Part shown: piece after piece, positions 1 through 8,444 of the stretch
Layout of the letters: each line of letters starts with the position of its first letter
Numbering within the stretch: position 1 is the first letter of the stretch
The notes under the pieces: model-generated
The model's database searches: none
Told to the model about the DNA's origin: nothing
What the model saw: only the letters and a program-made list of their open reading frames with translations
Translations under genes and position numbers: made by a program
NCBI RefSeq assembly: GCF_023913515.1
Contig: NZ_CP099391.1
Location: 3,658,001 to 3,722,000, forward strand
From: Natronococcus sp. CG52
Lineage (GTDB): Archaea; Halobacteriota; Halobacteria; Halobacteriales; Natrialbaceae
Direction: 5' to 3'
DNA length: 64,000 nt

Positions 1-76
1 CGAGCGCGCCCGTGCCAGCGATCGAGAGGACGGTTCGGCGTCGAATACCGGAGGGCGTGTTGGAGGTCCTGGTCAC
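1..76 (-). CDS. 5' end of a Tat-exported protein (partial, leaves the window)
   Basis: Reading leftwards from a GTG at 76, the frame is open to the window edge and encodes 25 residues. They contain the twin-arginine motif RRRTVLSIAG followed by a small hydrophobic run, which is what a haloarchaeal Tat signal peptide looks like. The ATG two bases upstream reads ATG-TGA, so GTG is the only sensible start. A TATA-like CTTTATTAG lies about 27 nt upstream, right for a leaderless transcript. The mature protein is outside the window, so its function cannot be named. Confidence 0.6.
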   Translation of the reverse strand, partial: MTRTSNTPSGIRRRTVLSIAGTGAL

Positions 77-210
77 ATGCGTCCGTTGGAGCCGACTAAT
101 AAAGGGTTGTTAAGTCAGTTCCCACCTGTCGGGAAACGCGCGATCAGTTTCTGGCCGTTTCGAACCAGTTTGGTCAAAAAGAGGGTGGCGACTCGGCCGT
201 CGGTACCGAG

Positions 211-1710
211 TCAGCGGTTCAGCGTGTGAATCGCGTGGCCGAGCGCGTTCTCGGCGGCTTCCATCACGGCCTCCGAGAGCGTCGGATGCGTGTGGACCGT
301 CGACGCGACGTCCTCGAGGGTCGCGCCGAGTTCGATCGCGAGGCCGAGTTCGGCGATGAGTTCGGACGCTTCCGGGCCGACGATCTGTGCGCCGAGTACG
401 TAGCCCTGCTCGTCGTCGGCGACGATTTTGACGAACCCGTCCGACTCGCCGGTCGTCAGCGCCCGGCCGCTGGCCCGGAACGGGAACTTGCCGACGACGG
501 TTTCGAAGCCGGCCTCCTCGGCCTCGGCTTCGGACATCCCCACCGTACCGATCTCGGGTTCGGTAAAGACCGCGGCCGGCATCGCCTGGTAGTCGACCGC
601 CGACGGCTCACCGGCGATTACCTCGGCCGCGACCTGACCCTCCGTGCTCCCCTTGTGGGCGAGCATCGGTTCGCCGGCCACGTCCCCGACGGCGAGGATG
701 TGCTCGACGTTCGATCGCGTGCGCGAATCCGTCTGGATGAAGCCGCGGTCGTCGGTCTCGACGCCGGCCTCCTCGAGGTTCAGCGTGTCCGAGACCGGTT
801 CGCGGCCGACGGCGACGAGCACCTTCTCGGCGTCGAGTTCGAGCGTCTCGTCCTCTCCGCTCGCGGCTTCGCCGTTCGCTTGTTCCGAGGCGCCACGCGC
901 CTCGCTCCCACCGTCGGCCGCAGCCTGTTCGGCTGCCTCGGCGACGACCTGGATGCCGTCGCCCGTCTCGGTCCACTCCGAGGCCGCGTAGCCGAAGTGA
1001 AAGTCGATCCCGAGATCGTTCGCGCGTTGCTTGACCGGCCGTTTGAGATCGTCGTCGTAGCCAGGCAGGATGCCGTCGAGCATCTCGATGACCGTCACGT
1101 CGGTGCCGAGTTTGGCGTAGACGCCGGCCAGTTCCATCCCGATGTAGCCGGCACCGACGATAACCATCGAGTCGGGCACGGAGTCGAGCGCCAGCGCCTG
1201 CGTCGAGTCGAGCACGGGCTCGTCGCCGTAGTCGAATCCGGGAATCTGGATCGGTCGAGAGCCCGTCGCGACGATGGCGTGTTCGAACTCGAGGGTTTCC
1301 GAGCCCTGCCCCTCGCCGCTGTGAGAGACCCGGACGGTGTTCTCGTCGGCGAAGGTCGCGGTTCCCTCGAGCAGGTTGACGCCGTTGGCCTTACAGAGCT
1401 TCTCGACGCCGCCCGTAAGCTGGCCGACGACCTCGTCCTTCCACTCCATCATCTTGGCGAGATCGATCGCGGGGTCGGCGTGAATCCCCATCTCCTCGGC
1501 GGTCTCCGCCTCGTGGGCGACGTCGGTCGCGGTGATCAGCGCCTTCGAGGGGATGCAGCCGTCGTTCAGGCAGGTCCCGCCGTAGGCGTCCTTTTCGACG
1601 AGCGTTACGTCCAGATCGAGCTGACCGGCCCGGATCGCGGCTACGTAGCCCGCGGGTCCGGCACCGACGACCAGCACGTCCGTTCCGGTTGTGACATCTC
1701 CGACGACCAT
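211..1710 (-). CDS. lpdA: Dihydrolipoyl dehydrogenase (E3 of the 2-oxoacid dehydrogenase complex)
   Basis: FAD-dependent enzyme that reoxidises the dihydrolipoyl groups of E2 and passes electrons to NAD+. The 499-residue product has the N-terminal FAD motif VVGAGPAGY (about residues 14-22), the redox pair Cys47/Cys52 in GGTCLNDGCIPSK, an NAD-binding GAGYIGMELA segment, and the C-terminal catalytic HTHPTLSE. An acidic Ala/Gly/Glu-rich insertion just before DAEKVLVAVGREP makes it longer than the usual 470 or so residues, a common halophilic adaptation. It is the last gene of the E1alpha-E1beta-E2-E3 run, 37 nt after E2, so it is probably cotranscribed. Confidence 0.96.
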   Translation of the reverse strand: MVVGDVTTGTDVLVVGAGPAGYVAAIRAGQLDLDVTLVEKDAYGGTCLNDGCIPSKALITATDVAHEAETAEEMGIHADPAIDLAKMMEWKDEVVGQLTGGVEKLCKANGVNLLEGTATFADENTVRVSHSGEGQGSETLEFEHAIVATGSRPIQIPGFDYGDEPVLDSTQALALDSVPDSMVIVGAGYIGMELAGVYAKLGTDVTVIEMLDGILPGYDDDLKRPVKQRANDLGIDFHFGYAASEWTETGDGIQVVAEAAEQAAADGGSEARGASEQANGEAASGEDETLELDAEKVLVAVGREPVSDTLNLEEAGVETDDRGFIQTDSRTRSNVEHILAVGDVAGEPMLAHKGSTEGQVAAEVIAGEPSAVDYQAMPAAVFTEPEIGTVGMSEAEAEEAGFETVVGKFPFRASGRALTTGESDGFVKIVADDEQGYVLGAQIVGPEASELIAELGLAIELGATLEDVASTVHTHPTLSEAVMEAAENALGHAIHTLNR

Positions 1711-1747
1711 CAGTTCGTTCCCTCGCGCGGTAGTGTACTAAGTTTCA

Positions 1748-3391
1748 TCATTCGAGCAGTAGTAGTTCGGGGTTCTCGAGGTATTCCATCACGGTGTTGG
1801 TAAACTCTGCGCCGATCGCGCCGTCGATCAGCCGGTGGTCGAACGACAGCGACAGCGTCATCACCGAGCGCGGTTCGATCGACTCGGTGCCGTCTTCGTC
1901 GGTAACGACGCGGGGCTTGCGTTTGATCTCGCCGATCGCGAGGATCCCCGCCTCGGGGTAGTTGATGATCGGCGTGGCGTACTCGCCGCCGATTCCGCCG
2001 ATGTTCGTGATCGTGAACGTCGATCCCTGGAGTTCGCCGGGGCTGATCGTGCGCTCGCGGGCCTTCTGGACGAGTTCGTTCATCTCCGAGGAAAGCTGGA
2101 GCAGCCCCTTTCCGTCGGCGTCGTCGACGACCGGAACCATCAGTCCGACGTCGGTCGCCGTGGCGACGCCCACGTTGTAGTAGTCGCGGTAGACGACCTC
2201 CTCGTTCTCCTCGTCGATCACCGCGTTCATCTCGGGGTACTCCTTCAGCGCCGCCGTCGCCGCTTTCATGATGAACGGCATGTACGTGAGGCGGATCCCC
2301 TGCTCCTCGGCGCGCGGTTTGAGTCGCTCCCGCGCCTCGACGAGTTCGGTCACGTCGACCTCGTCGTGGTGGGTGACGTGTGGCGCGCTGTACTTCGACT
2401 CGACCATCGCGTCGGCGATGGTCCTGCGGACGCCCTTGAAAGGCTCCCGGCGCTCGCGTTCGCCCTCGGCGAACTCGCCGGTCCCTTTCGAGACCGGTTC
2501 GCCGGCTTCGACCGCTTCGACGTCGGCTTCCTGCGCCTGACGCTGGGCCTCGGCGTACTCCTGGACGGCTTCGGGCGTAACGAACGCCTCGCCGTCGCGC
2601 TCCTCGGTCGCGGGCACGGCGTCGATGTCGACGCCCCCCTCCTCGGCGATCCGCCGGGTTGCGGGTGCCGCCAGCGTTCGGTCGCGGTCGGCCGACTCGA
2701 CCTGGGCCGGCGCGGACGTCGACTGGGTCGTCTGCGTCGCGGCCGCCGCTTCGGCGGCCTCGGCGGAACTCGAGTCCGTCCCCGCGTCGGGTTCGGGCTC
2801 GGCGGTCGACGCCGCGGGCTCAGTCGCCTGCGCCGGGACGTCCGAACCGCCGGCGGCGGCCTCTACGTCGGCCGCGGTGATGCGACCGCCGGGGCCGCTG
2901 CCCTCGAGTGCGGAGAGGTCGATTCCCTCCTCGCGGGCCATCCGTCGAACGCGCGGCGGGGCGAAGACCCGGTCGTCCGGCGGTGCTACCTCGGCGGTTT
3001 CGGCGCCGGTCGCACCGGCGTCGCCGGCGGGTTCGCCCGCCGCGTCGTCCTGCGCCTGATCGGGAGAATCGACGCCCGACGGTTCGCTCGCTCGTTCCTC
3101 CTCGGACGTCGTCGGTTCGGCCGCGGCGGCGGACTCCTCGTCGGCCTCTTCGCCTTCGACGTCGAAGACAACGAACACGTCGCCGACGGGGACGATGTCG
3201 CCCTCCTCGTAGCGACGCTCGCGAACCGCGCCGTTGACCGGCGCGGGCACCTCGACGAGGGCCTTATCCGTCTCGACCTCCGCAACCGGCTGGTCCTCGC
3301 TGACCTCGTCGCCTTCTTCGACCAGCCACGAGACCAGTTCGCCCTCGGCTACCCCCTCGCCGACGTCGGGGAGTTTGAACTCGCGTACCAT
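1748..3391 (-). CDS. Dihydrolipoamide acyltransferase (E2) with two E3/E1-binding domains
   Basis: Core subunit of the 2-oxoacid dehydrogenase complex, 547 residues. An N-terminal lipoyl domain carries the lipoylation site TDKA (Lys43). A long Ala/Glu/Pro/Thr-rich linker follows, then a peripheral-subunit-binding domain at about 143-178 (PPRVRRMAREEGIDL ... GPGGRITAADV), another linker, and a second similar module at about 240-280 (APATRRIAEEGGVDI). The C-terminal catalytic domain starts near 315 and ends with the active-site motif DHRLIDG (His519, Asp523). One nucleotide separates it from E1beta. Which acyl group it transfers (acetyl or branched-chain) cannot be read from the sequence. Haloarchaea normally oxidise pyruvate with a ferredoxin oxidoreductase, so the in vivo substrate is open. 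Confidence 0.95.
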   Translation of the reverse strand: MVREFKLPDVGEGVAEGELVSWLVEEGDEVSEDQPVAEVETDKALVEVPAPVNGAVRERRYEEGDIVPVGDVFVVFDVEGEEADEESAAAAEPTTSEEERASEPSGVDSPDQAQDDAAGEPAGDAGATGAETAEVAPPDDRVFAPPRVRRMAREEGIDLSALEGSGPGGRITAADVEAAAGGSDVPAQATEPAASTAEPEPDAGTDSSSAEAAEAAAATQTTQSTSAPAQVESADRDRTLAAPATRRIAEEGGVDIDAVPATEERDGEAFVTPEAVQEYAEAQRQAQEADVEAVEAGEPVSKGTGEFAEGERERREPFKGVRRTIADAMVESKYSAPHVTHHDEVDVTELVEARERLKPRAEEQGIRLTYMPFIMKAATAALKEYPEMNAVIDEENEEVVYRDYYNVGVATATDVGLMVPVVDDADGKGLLQLSSEMNELVQKARERTISPGELQGSTFTITNIGGIGGEYATPIINYPEAGILAIGEIKRKPRVVTDEDGTESIEPRSVMTLSLSFDHRLIDGAIGAEFTNTVMEYLENPELLLLE

Positions 3392-3392
3392 G

Positions 3393-4379
3393 TTAGAACC
3401 CCATCGCGTCCCGGATGCCGTCCTCGATGCGGGCCGGTTCGGGCAGGTAGTAGTCTTCGAGCGCGTACAGCGGGAACGGCGTGTCGAATCCCGTGATTCG
3501 CTCGACCGGAGCCTCCTGGTAGAGCAGCGCCTCCTCCTGGATCGTCGCGGCGATCTCGGCGCCCAGACCGCCCGTCTTGGGCGCCTCGTGGACGACCGCC
3601 GCGCGCCCGGTTTTCTTGAACGACTCGATGATGGTCTCCTCGTCGAGCGGCGACAGCGTCCGGAGGTCGACGACCTCGACGTCGACCTCGCCCTCGAGAT
3701 TCTCCGCGGCCTCGAGCGTCGGTCGACTCATCGCACCCCACGTGAAGACGGAGATGTCCGATCCCTCGCGGCGGACGGCAGCCTCGCCGATCGGGACCTC
3801 GTAGGGTTCGTCGGGGACCTCCTCGCGGAACGCGCGGTAGATGAGCTTCGGCTCGAGGAAGATCACTGGATCCGGCGAGCGGATCGCGCTGGTCAGCAGC
3901 CCCTTCGTGTCGTACGGCGTCGAGGGGATGACGACCTTGAGTCCGGGCTGGTGGACGAACATCGCCTCCGAGGACTCTGAGTGGTGTTCGGGCGCGCGGA
4001 TCCCGCCGCCGTAGGGTGCGCGAAGGACCATCGGACACGTGTATCGGCCGCGCGAGCGCGTTCGCAGGCGCGCGGCGTGGGAGACGATCTGGTCGAATCC
4101 GGGGTAGATGAAGCCGAGGAACTGGATCTCCGGCACGGGTCGCATCCCGTAGGCGGCCATCCCGATCGCCGTGCCGACGATTCCCGACTCGGCCAGCGGC
4201 GTGTCGATGACCCGGTTCTCGCCGAACTCGTCGTACAACCCCTCGGTGGCTCGGAAGACACCGCCGTTCTTGCCGACGTCCTCGCCCATGACGACGACGT
4301 CGTCGTTGCGTTCCATCTCGCTTTGTAACCCGTCTCGGACCGCCTGTACCAGCGTGAGATTCTCTGATTCTGCAGCCAT
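3393..4379 (-). CDS. 2-oxoacid dehydrogenase E1 component, beta subunit
   Basis: Thiamine-diphosphate-dependent decarboxylase subunit of 328 residues that pairs with E1alpha encoded just upstream. It contains GEDVGKNGGVFRATEGL near the N-terminus, DTPLAESGIVGTAIGMA (the region holding the conserved glutamate that activates the cofactor), and the C-terminal transketolase-like segment VVHEAPKTGGLGAEI. The start ATG lies 3 nt after the E1alpha stop and the stop is 1 nt before E2, so translation and assembly are probably coupled. Length and domain order are normal. It could serve pyruvate or branched-chain 2-oxoacids. Confidence 0.95.
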   Translation of the reverse strand: MAAESENLTLVQAVRDGLQSEMERNDDVVVMGEDVGKNGGVFRATEGLYDEFGENRVIDTPLAESGIVGTAIGMAAYGMRPVPEIQFLGFIYPGFDQIVSHAARLRTRSRGRYTCPMVLRAPYGGGIRAPEHHSESSEAMFVHQPGLKVVIPSTPYDTKGLLTSAIRSPDPVIFLEPKLIYRAFREEVPDEPYEVPIGEAAVRREGSDISVFTWGAMSRPTLEAAENLEGEVDVEVVDLRTLSPLDEETIIESFKKTGRAAVVHEAPKTGGLGAEIAATIQEEALLYQEAPVERITGFDTPFPLYALEDYYLPEPARIEDGIRDAMGF

Positions 4380-4382
4380 GTC

Positions 4383-5492
4383 TTAGCCCTCCAGTAGCGC
4401 GTCGTCGCCGTGTCGCTCGCGAATCGATTCGAACCACTCGAGCTGTTCCTGTAATCGTTTGGGCATTCCCTCGTAGACGTGTGCGAAGATCTCCTCCGGG
4501 TCGGGACGCTCGACCGCTTCCGCGGCGTCGATGGCGTCGGCCACGTCCTCGGTGATCCGGCTCTCGATCGCGTCGACGCGCTCGTCGTCGAGGACGCCGT
4601 TGTTACGCAGGAACGTCTCCATCCGCGGAATCGGATCCTTCTGCTTCCAGTGTTCGACCTCGTCGTCGTCACGATACACCGAGGGGTCGTCCGCCGTCGT
4701 GTGCGCACCGAAGCGGTACTGAATCGCCTCGATGAGCGTCGGTCGGAGTTCGCCTTCGCCCGGGTTCTTCGCCTTCTCGACGGCGTCGCGGGTGACCTTG
4801 TAGACCGCGAGCGGGTCCATCCCGTCGACCTGGACGCCCTCGAAGCCGTAGGCCGTAGCCTTCTGGGCCAACGTGTCGCTCGCGGTCTGGCGCTCTCGCG
4901 GAACCGAGATCGCCCACTGATTGTTGTTACAGAAGAAGACGTTCGGGGTATCGAAGACGCCGGCGAAGTTCAACCCCTCGTGGAAGTCACCCTCGCTCGT
5001 CGCGCCGTCGCCGAAGTAACAGAGGAACGCCTTCTCCTCGTCCTGCAGACGGGAGGCCCACGCCGCACCCGTCGCGTGTGGGATCTGAGTGGCGATCGGG
5101 ACGGCCACGGTGAAGATGTTGGCGTCCTCCGGGATCTGGTTGCCACGTTCGTGACCCATCCAGTACAGCAGGGTTCGCTTGAGCGACATCCCGCGAACGA
5201 GCGCGGAGCCGTGCTCGCGGTAGCTCGGGAACAGCCAGTCGTCGGTGTCCAGCGCGTGCGCGCTGCCGATCTGGGCGCCCTCCTGGCCGGACAGCGGGGG
5301 ATACGTACCCATCCGACCCTGTCGCTGCAGGCTCACCGCGCGCTCGTCGAAGTGGCGAACGAGCCGCATCTGCTCGTACATCTCGACGAGTTCGTCCTCG
5401 GAGAGCTCCGGTACCTCGGCGCCCTCGAGGACGCGTCCGGCGTCGTCGAGAATCTGTACTCGCTCGCTGGGGTCTCGTTGTATCGTACTCAC
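4383..5492 (-). CDS. 2-oxoacid dehydrogenase E1 component, alpha subunit
   Basis: Carries out the thiamine-diphosphate-dependent decarboxylation of the 2-oxoacid and reductive acylation of E2. The TPP motif runs from [13 protein letters not shown] to the double asparagine in [12 protein letters not shown] chose the GTG at 5492 ([15 protein letters not shown], 369 aa). The frame stays open to an ATG at 5681, but those 63 extra residues resemble no E1 N-terminus and have non-coding codon use. It opens the E1alpha-E1beta-E2-E3 cluster. The 400 bp upstream contain several AT-rich promoter-like blocks, a 12-bp palindrome and 14-bp tandem repeats before lipA. Confidence 0.94.
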   Translation of the reverse strand: MSTIQRDPSERVQILDDAGRVLEGAEVPELSEDELVEMYEQMRLVRHFDERAVSLQRQGRMGTYPPLSGQEGAQIGSAHALDTDDWLFPSYREHGSALVRGMSLKRTLLYWMGHERGNQIPEDANIFTVAVPIATQIPHATGAAWASRLQDEEKAFLCYFGDGATSEGDFHEGLNFAGVFDTPNVFFCNNNQWAISVPRERQTASDTLAQKATAYGFEGVQVDGMDPLAVYKVTRDAVEKAKNPGEGELRPTLIEAIQYRFGAHTTADDPSVYRDDDEVEHWKQKDPIPRMETFLRNNGVLDDERVDAIESRITEDVADAIDAAEAVERPDPEEIFAHVYEGMPKRLQEQLEWFESIRERHGDDALLEG

Positions 5493-5663
5493 GGGTAAAC
5501 CCACCTGTACATACCCTAACGAATTATCGCTCGCGTTAAAGGATTTTCGTAAATAGTTTACTATCAAAGAGATTCTTGCCCGACATACCGAGAGTGTTCG
5601 ATGAACCGGGCTCGAACCGGGTGATCGTCCGAAAGGTGAGGGGTAGGGGTTCGGTTCGCGCAA

Positions 5664-5675
5664 TATTTGCAAATA
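5664..5675. promoter_or_regulatory. 12-bp perfect palindrome TATTTGCAAATA, possible operator
   Basis: TATTTGCAAATA is identical to its reverse complement and sits in an AT-rich island (5656-5690) that stands out in this GC-rich genome, about 170 nt before the E1alpha start. A symmetric AT-rich site suggests a dimeric regulator, but the distance from the start codon is large. No partner regulator gene is nearby. Confidence 0.3.
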
Positions 5676-5760
5676 AATCATCGGAATACTGGACGAGCGG
5701 TCGATCTCGAGTCGAATTCGAAACCGGAGGCTGCGAGCGTACTCGAGGCGAGAACACGAG

Positions 5761-5844
5761 ACGGGCGACGGATAACGGGCGACGGATAACGGGCGGCGGA
5801 TAACGAGCGACGAGTAATGAGCGAAGGGTGACGAGCGGCGGACA
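5761..5844. repeat. Six-copy 14-bp tandem direct repeat
   Basis: The unit ACGGGCGACGGATA occurs twice perfectly (5761-5774, 5775-5788), then once with one change (5789-5802). Three more degenerate copies run to 5844 (ACGAGCGACGAGTA, ATGAGCGAAGGGTG, ACGAGCGGCGGACA). It lies between the lipA stop and the E1alpha promoter region. The gradient from perfect to degenerate suggests recent slippage at one end. 14 bp is not a multiple of three, and no coding role is apparent. Confidence 0.85.
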
Positions 5845-5892
5845 CCGAGCCCCGAGTCGTCGAGTCACCGGTTTCCCGGCGATCCGCGTCGA

Positions 5893-6861
5893 TTACTCGG
5901 CCAGTTCCGTCGGCGATTTCGACTCCGACCGCGCGGCGCGGCGCGCCTCCGCCACGCTCTTGCCTTCCCGCAGGATGGCGTCGACGAAGAGTTCGCCCGC
6001 CTTGTACGACGAACGCACCATCGGACCGCTGGCGCAGTAGAGGAAGTCGAGTTCCTCCTCGGCGACCCGCCGCCACGTCTCGTACTTGTCCGGGTGGTCG
6101 TAGCGCCGGACGTCGAGGTGGCTCCGCGAAGGCTGGAGGTACTGTCCCAGCGTGACGACGTCGACGCCGCGCTCGCGGCAGTCCGCGAGCGTCTGGTAGA
6201 CCTCGTGGTCGTACTCGCCGTGGCCGAGCATGATCGAGGTCTTCGTGTAGGTATCGGACTCGCGCTCGACCTGCTCGAGTACCTTCAGGCTCTGTTCGTA
6301 CCCCGCGCGGCGGTCCCGGACGGGGAACTGGAGCCGTTCGACGGTCTCGATGTTGTGCGCGATGACGTCCGGATCCGCATCGATTATCTTGCGCACGAGG
6401 CGCTCCTCGCCCCGGAAGTCCGGAATCAGGACCTCGACGAGGATGCCGGGATGGCGCGCTTTGATCTCGCGGATCGTCTCCGCGAAGTGACCCGCTCCCT
6501 GGTCGGGCAGGTCGTCCCGGTCGACGCTCGTGAGGACGACGTAGTCCAGTCCGATCTCGGCGACGGCTTCCGCGACGTTTTCGGGTTCGTCGGGGTCGAG
6601 GGGCTCCATCCCGCCGGTCTGGACGTCACAGAAGTTACAGGCTCGAGAGCAGCGATCGCCCATCAGCATGAACGTGGCCGTCCCGCCTTCACTGTCGCCG
6701 GTCCCGGCACCGCCCGACCAGCACTCTCCGAGATTCGGGCAGTTCGCCTCCTCACAGACGGTGTGGAGGTTCCGCTCGCGGAGGGTCTCCCGGATGTCGG
6801 TGAACTCCCGACCCGACGGGGGTCGCATCTTGAGCCAGTCGGGCTTTCGAGCGCTGCTCAT
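5893..6861 (-). CDS. lipA: Lipoyl synthase (radical SAM)
   Basis: Inserts two sulfur atoms into the octanoyl group bound to E2 lipoyl domains. The 322-residue product has both iron-sulfur cluster motifs of LipA: the auxiliary-cluster pattern C-x4-C-x5-C at Cys36/41/47 (CEEANCPNLGEC) and the radical-SAM pattern C-x3-C-x2-C at Cys71/75/78 (CSRACNFC). Between them is a short Gly/Ser/Glu insertion (GAGTGDSEGG). The YVVLTSVDRDDLPDQGAGHF segment is also typical. It lies directly upstream of the E1-E2-E3 genes on the same strand, which fits modification of their E2. No lipoate ligase or octanoyltransferase is in the window. Confidence 0.96.
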   Translation of the reverse strand: MSSARKPDWLKMRPPSGREFTDIRETLRERNLHTVCEEANCPNLGECWSGGAGTGDSEGGTATFMLMGDRCSRACNFCDVQTGGMEPLDPDEPENVAEAVAEIGLDYVVLTSVDRDDLPDQGAGHFAETIREIKARHPGILVEVLIPDFRGEERLVRKIIDADPDVIAHNIETVERLQFPVRDRRAGYEQSLKVLEQVERESDTYTKTSIMLGHGEYDHEVYQTLADCRERGVDVVTLGQYLQPSRSHLDVRRYDHPDKYETWRRVAEEELDFLYCASGPMVRSSYKAGELFVDAILREGKSVAEARRAARSESKSPTELAE

Positions 6862-6945
6862 ACTCCGAACGTGGTGGTCCGGAGGGAAAAATAGTTATGA
6901 TCCACCACCCCGGATCCGCCGGCGCGTACGTTCCATCCGATAGAA

Positions 6946-6958
6946 ATATTTATTTTAC
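6946..6958 (+). promoter_or_regulatory. TATA box of the MATE transporter gene
   Basis: AATATTTATTTTA lies about 25-35 nt before the ATG at 6982, the spacing expected for an archaeal core promoter giving a leaderless or nearly leaderless mRNA. The oppositely directed lipA promoter shares this 120-bp gap; on the minus strand ACTATTTTTCC lies about 30 nt before its ATG. Confidence 0.6.
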
Positions 6959-6981
6959 TTACTAATAATCGTGGGTACGAT

Positions 6982-8382
6982 ATGCTCGATCTCGACCGCG
7001 AGGAGATTACGACGGGATCCATTCCGAAGGCGCTCGCCCTTCTGGCGGCGCCGTTGCTCGTCCAGAATCTCGTTCAGGTCCTCCAGCAGGTCGTCGACAC
7101 CCTCTGGCTCGGCCGACACAGCCTCGAGGCGGTCGCCGCGGTCGGGTTGACGTTCCCGCTCATGGGACTGCTGGCGGCGGTCTCGATCGGCGCCGGCATC
7201 GGAACCCAGGTGCTCGTCTCTCAGCGCGTCGGTGCGGGAAACGAGCGAAGCGCGCGTCGTGCGGTAGGAAACGGAATCGTCGTCGGCTTCGTCGCCGGGT
7301 CGCTCGCCGGACTCGCGGTCGCGTACTTCGCAGCCGACATCGTTGGCGTCTTCGGCGCCGGCGAACTCGTCACCCGGTACGCCGCCGCGTACCTCGTGGT
7401 CGCCGCGCTCGTGTTTCCCATCCTGGGTGCGAGCAACTGCCTCGAGTCGAGTTTCACCGGCTGGGGAGACACGCGAGCGGCGCTCTACATCAACGTCGTT
7501 GCGGTCGCAGTAAACCTCGTTCTCGATCCGTTCCTGATCTTCGGCTGGTGGCTGTTCCCCGAACTCGGCGTCAGCGGCGCGGCGCTGGCGACGGGGATCG
7601 GCTACGGCTTCGGCTTCCTGTTCGGCCTCGGAATGGCGGTGCGGGGACGCGACGGGTTCGTTCTCTCGCGAGACGTCTGCAAGTTCGACCTCGAGGACTG
7701 TCGCGAGATCGTCGACATCGGCTGGCCGACCGCCGGCCAGTACGTCTCGAGCCAGTCGGCGCGCGTCGGAATGGTCTGGCTCGTCGCGCTCGTCGGCGGC
7801 GCGACGGGACTGGCAGCGTACACGATCGGCGCCCGGGTCGCGACGATCGCGTTCGTTCCGGCGATGGGACTCCAGCAGGCCGCGCAGAGCATGGTCGGCC
7901 AGAACCTCGGGGCGGAACTCCCCGAACGGGCGCGGCGGACGACATGGATCGGCGTCGGCATCGCGAGCGTCAGCCTCACGGCCGTGGGGGCGATCCAGTT
8001 GGCGATTCCCGAAACGCTGTCGGTGCTGTTCGTCCCCGACGCGACGCAGGCCGAGGTCGCGATCGCCGCCGACTACCTCCGGATCCTCGCGTACGGCTAC
8101 TGGGCGATCGGGGCGACGTATCTCCTTCAGGCCGGGTTCAACGGCGCCCGACGGACGCGGACCAGCCTGATCGCGACCCTGCTACAGTACTGGATCATCC
8201 GGTTGCCGATCGCACTCGGCGCGGCGCACCTCCTGAACATGGGCGTCATCGGCGTCTTCTGGGGCGTGACGATCTCGAACATCGTCGCCGCGCTCGGACT
8301 CGGCGTCTACTACTGGTACGAGACCGAGACCGGAATGAACGTCCGGGCGGTCGAAACCGCGGCTTCGGAGCCCGCGGACTGA
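6982..8382 (+). CDS. MATE-family multidrug/organic cation efflux transporter
   Basis: Membrane antiporter of 466 residues with about twelve hydrophobic helices in two similar halves, the usual MATE size. The family-like N-terminal sequence is clear: IPKALALLAAPLLVQNLVQV then VDTLWLGRHSLEAVAAVGL, followed by the internal repeat AAAYLVVAALVFPILGASNC. It is expected to expel cationic drugs or metabolites using a Na+ or H+ gradient; Na+ is plausible in a halophile but is not shown by the sequence. It stands alone behind its own TATA box. The substrate is unknown. Confidence 0.93.
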   Translation: MLDLDREEITTGSIPKALALLAAPLLVQNLVQVLQQVVDTLWLGRHSLEAVAAVGLTFPLMGLLAAVSIGAGIGTQVLVSQRVGAGNERSARRAVGNGIVVGFVAGSLAGLAVAYFAADIVGVFGAGELVTRYAAAYLVVAALVFPILGASNCLESSFTGWGDTRAALYINVVAVAVNLVLDPFLIFGWWLFPELGVSGAALATGIGYGFGFLFGLGMAVRGRDGFVLSRDVCKFDLEDCREIVDIGWPTAGQYVSSQSARVGMVWLVALVGGATGLAAYTIGARVATIAFVPAMGLQQAAQSMVGQNLGAELPERARRTTWIGVGIASVSLTAVGAIQLAIPETLSVLFVPDATQAEVAIAADYLRILAYGYWAIGATYLLQAGFNGARRTRTSLIATLLQYWIIRLPIALGAAHLLNMGVIGVFWGVTISNIVAALGLGVYYWYETETGMNVRAVETAASEPAD

Positions 8383-8444
8383 CTCGATTCCCGGTATCGA
8401 CGCGCCGCGACAGCTTTACGGCGAAGAATAGAATAACAAGAGCC

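Larger units (their letters stand above)
5493..5892. other. Intergenic region between lipA and the E1alpha operon
   Basis: Four hundred bases without a credible gene. The part near E1alpha is AT-rich, with TATA-like stretches on the minus strand around 5520-5555, so the operon promoter is probably here. Further up lie the perfect palindrome at 5664-5675 and the 14-bp tandem repeat at 5761-5844. Frames that cross the region are arginine/proline-rich products of the repeat and are not proteins. Confidence 0.6.

Noticed and set aside
226-3980. Long open frames antisense to the E3, E2 and E1beta genes
   Set aside because: Rich in Arg, Gly and His with no motif; usual antisense artefacts where GC-rich third positions suppress stops.
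5600-5625. T-arm-like CCGG-TTCGAGC-CCGG on the minus strand, suggesting a tRNA
   Set aside because: Only a 4-bp stem; no matching acceptor, D or anticodon arm within 90 nt on either side.
5761-5844. CRISPR-like repeat
   Set aside because: The 14-bp units are directly adjacent without spacers.
7548-8444. Long in-frame extension upstream of the PH-domain gene
   Set aside because: Lies within the MATE gene in another frame, is Arg-rich, and the PH-domain protein has a good ATG at 8445.
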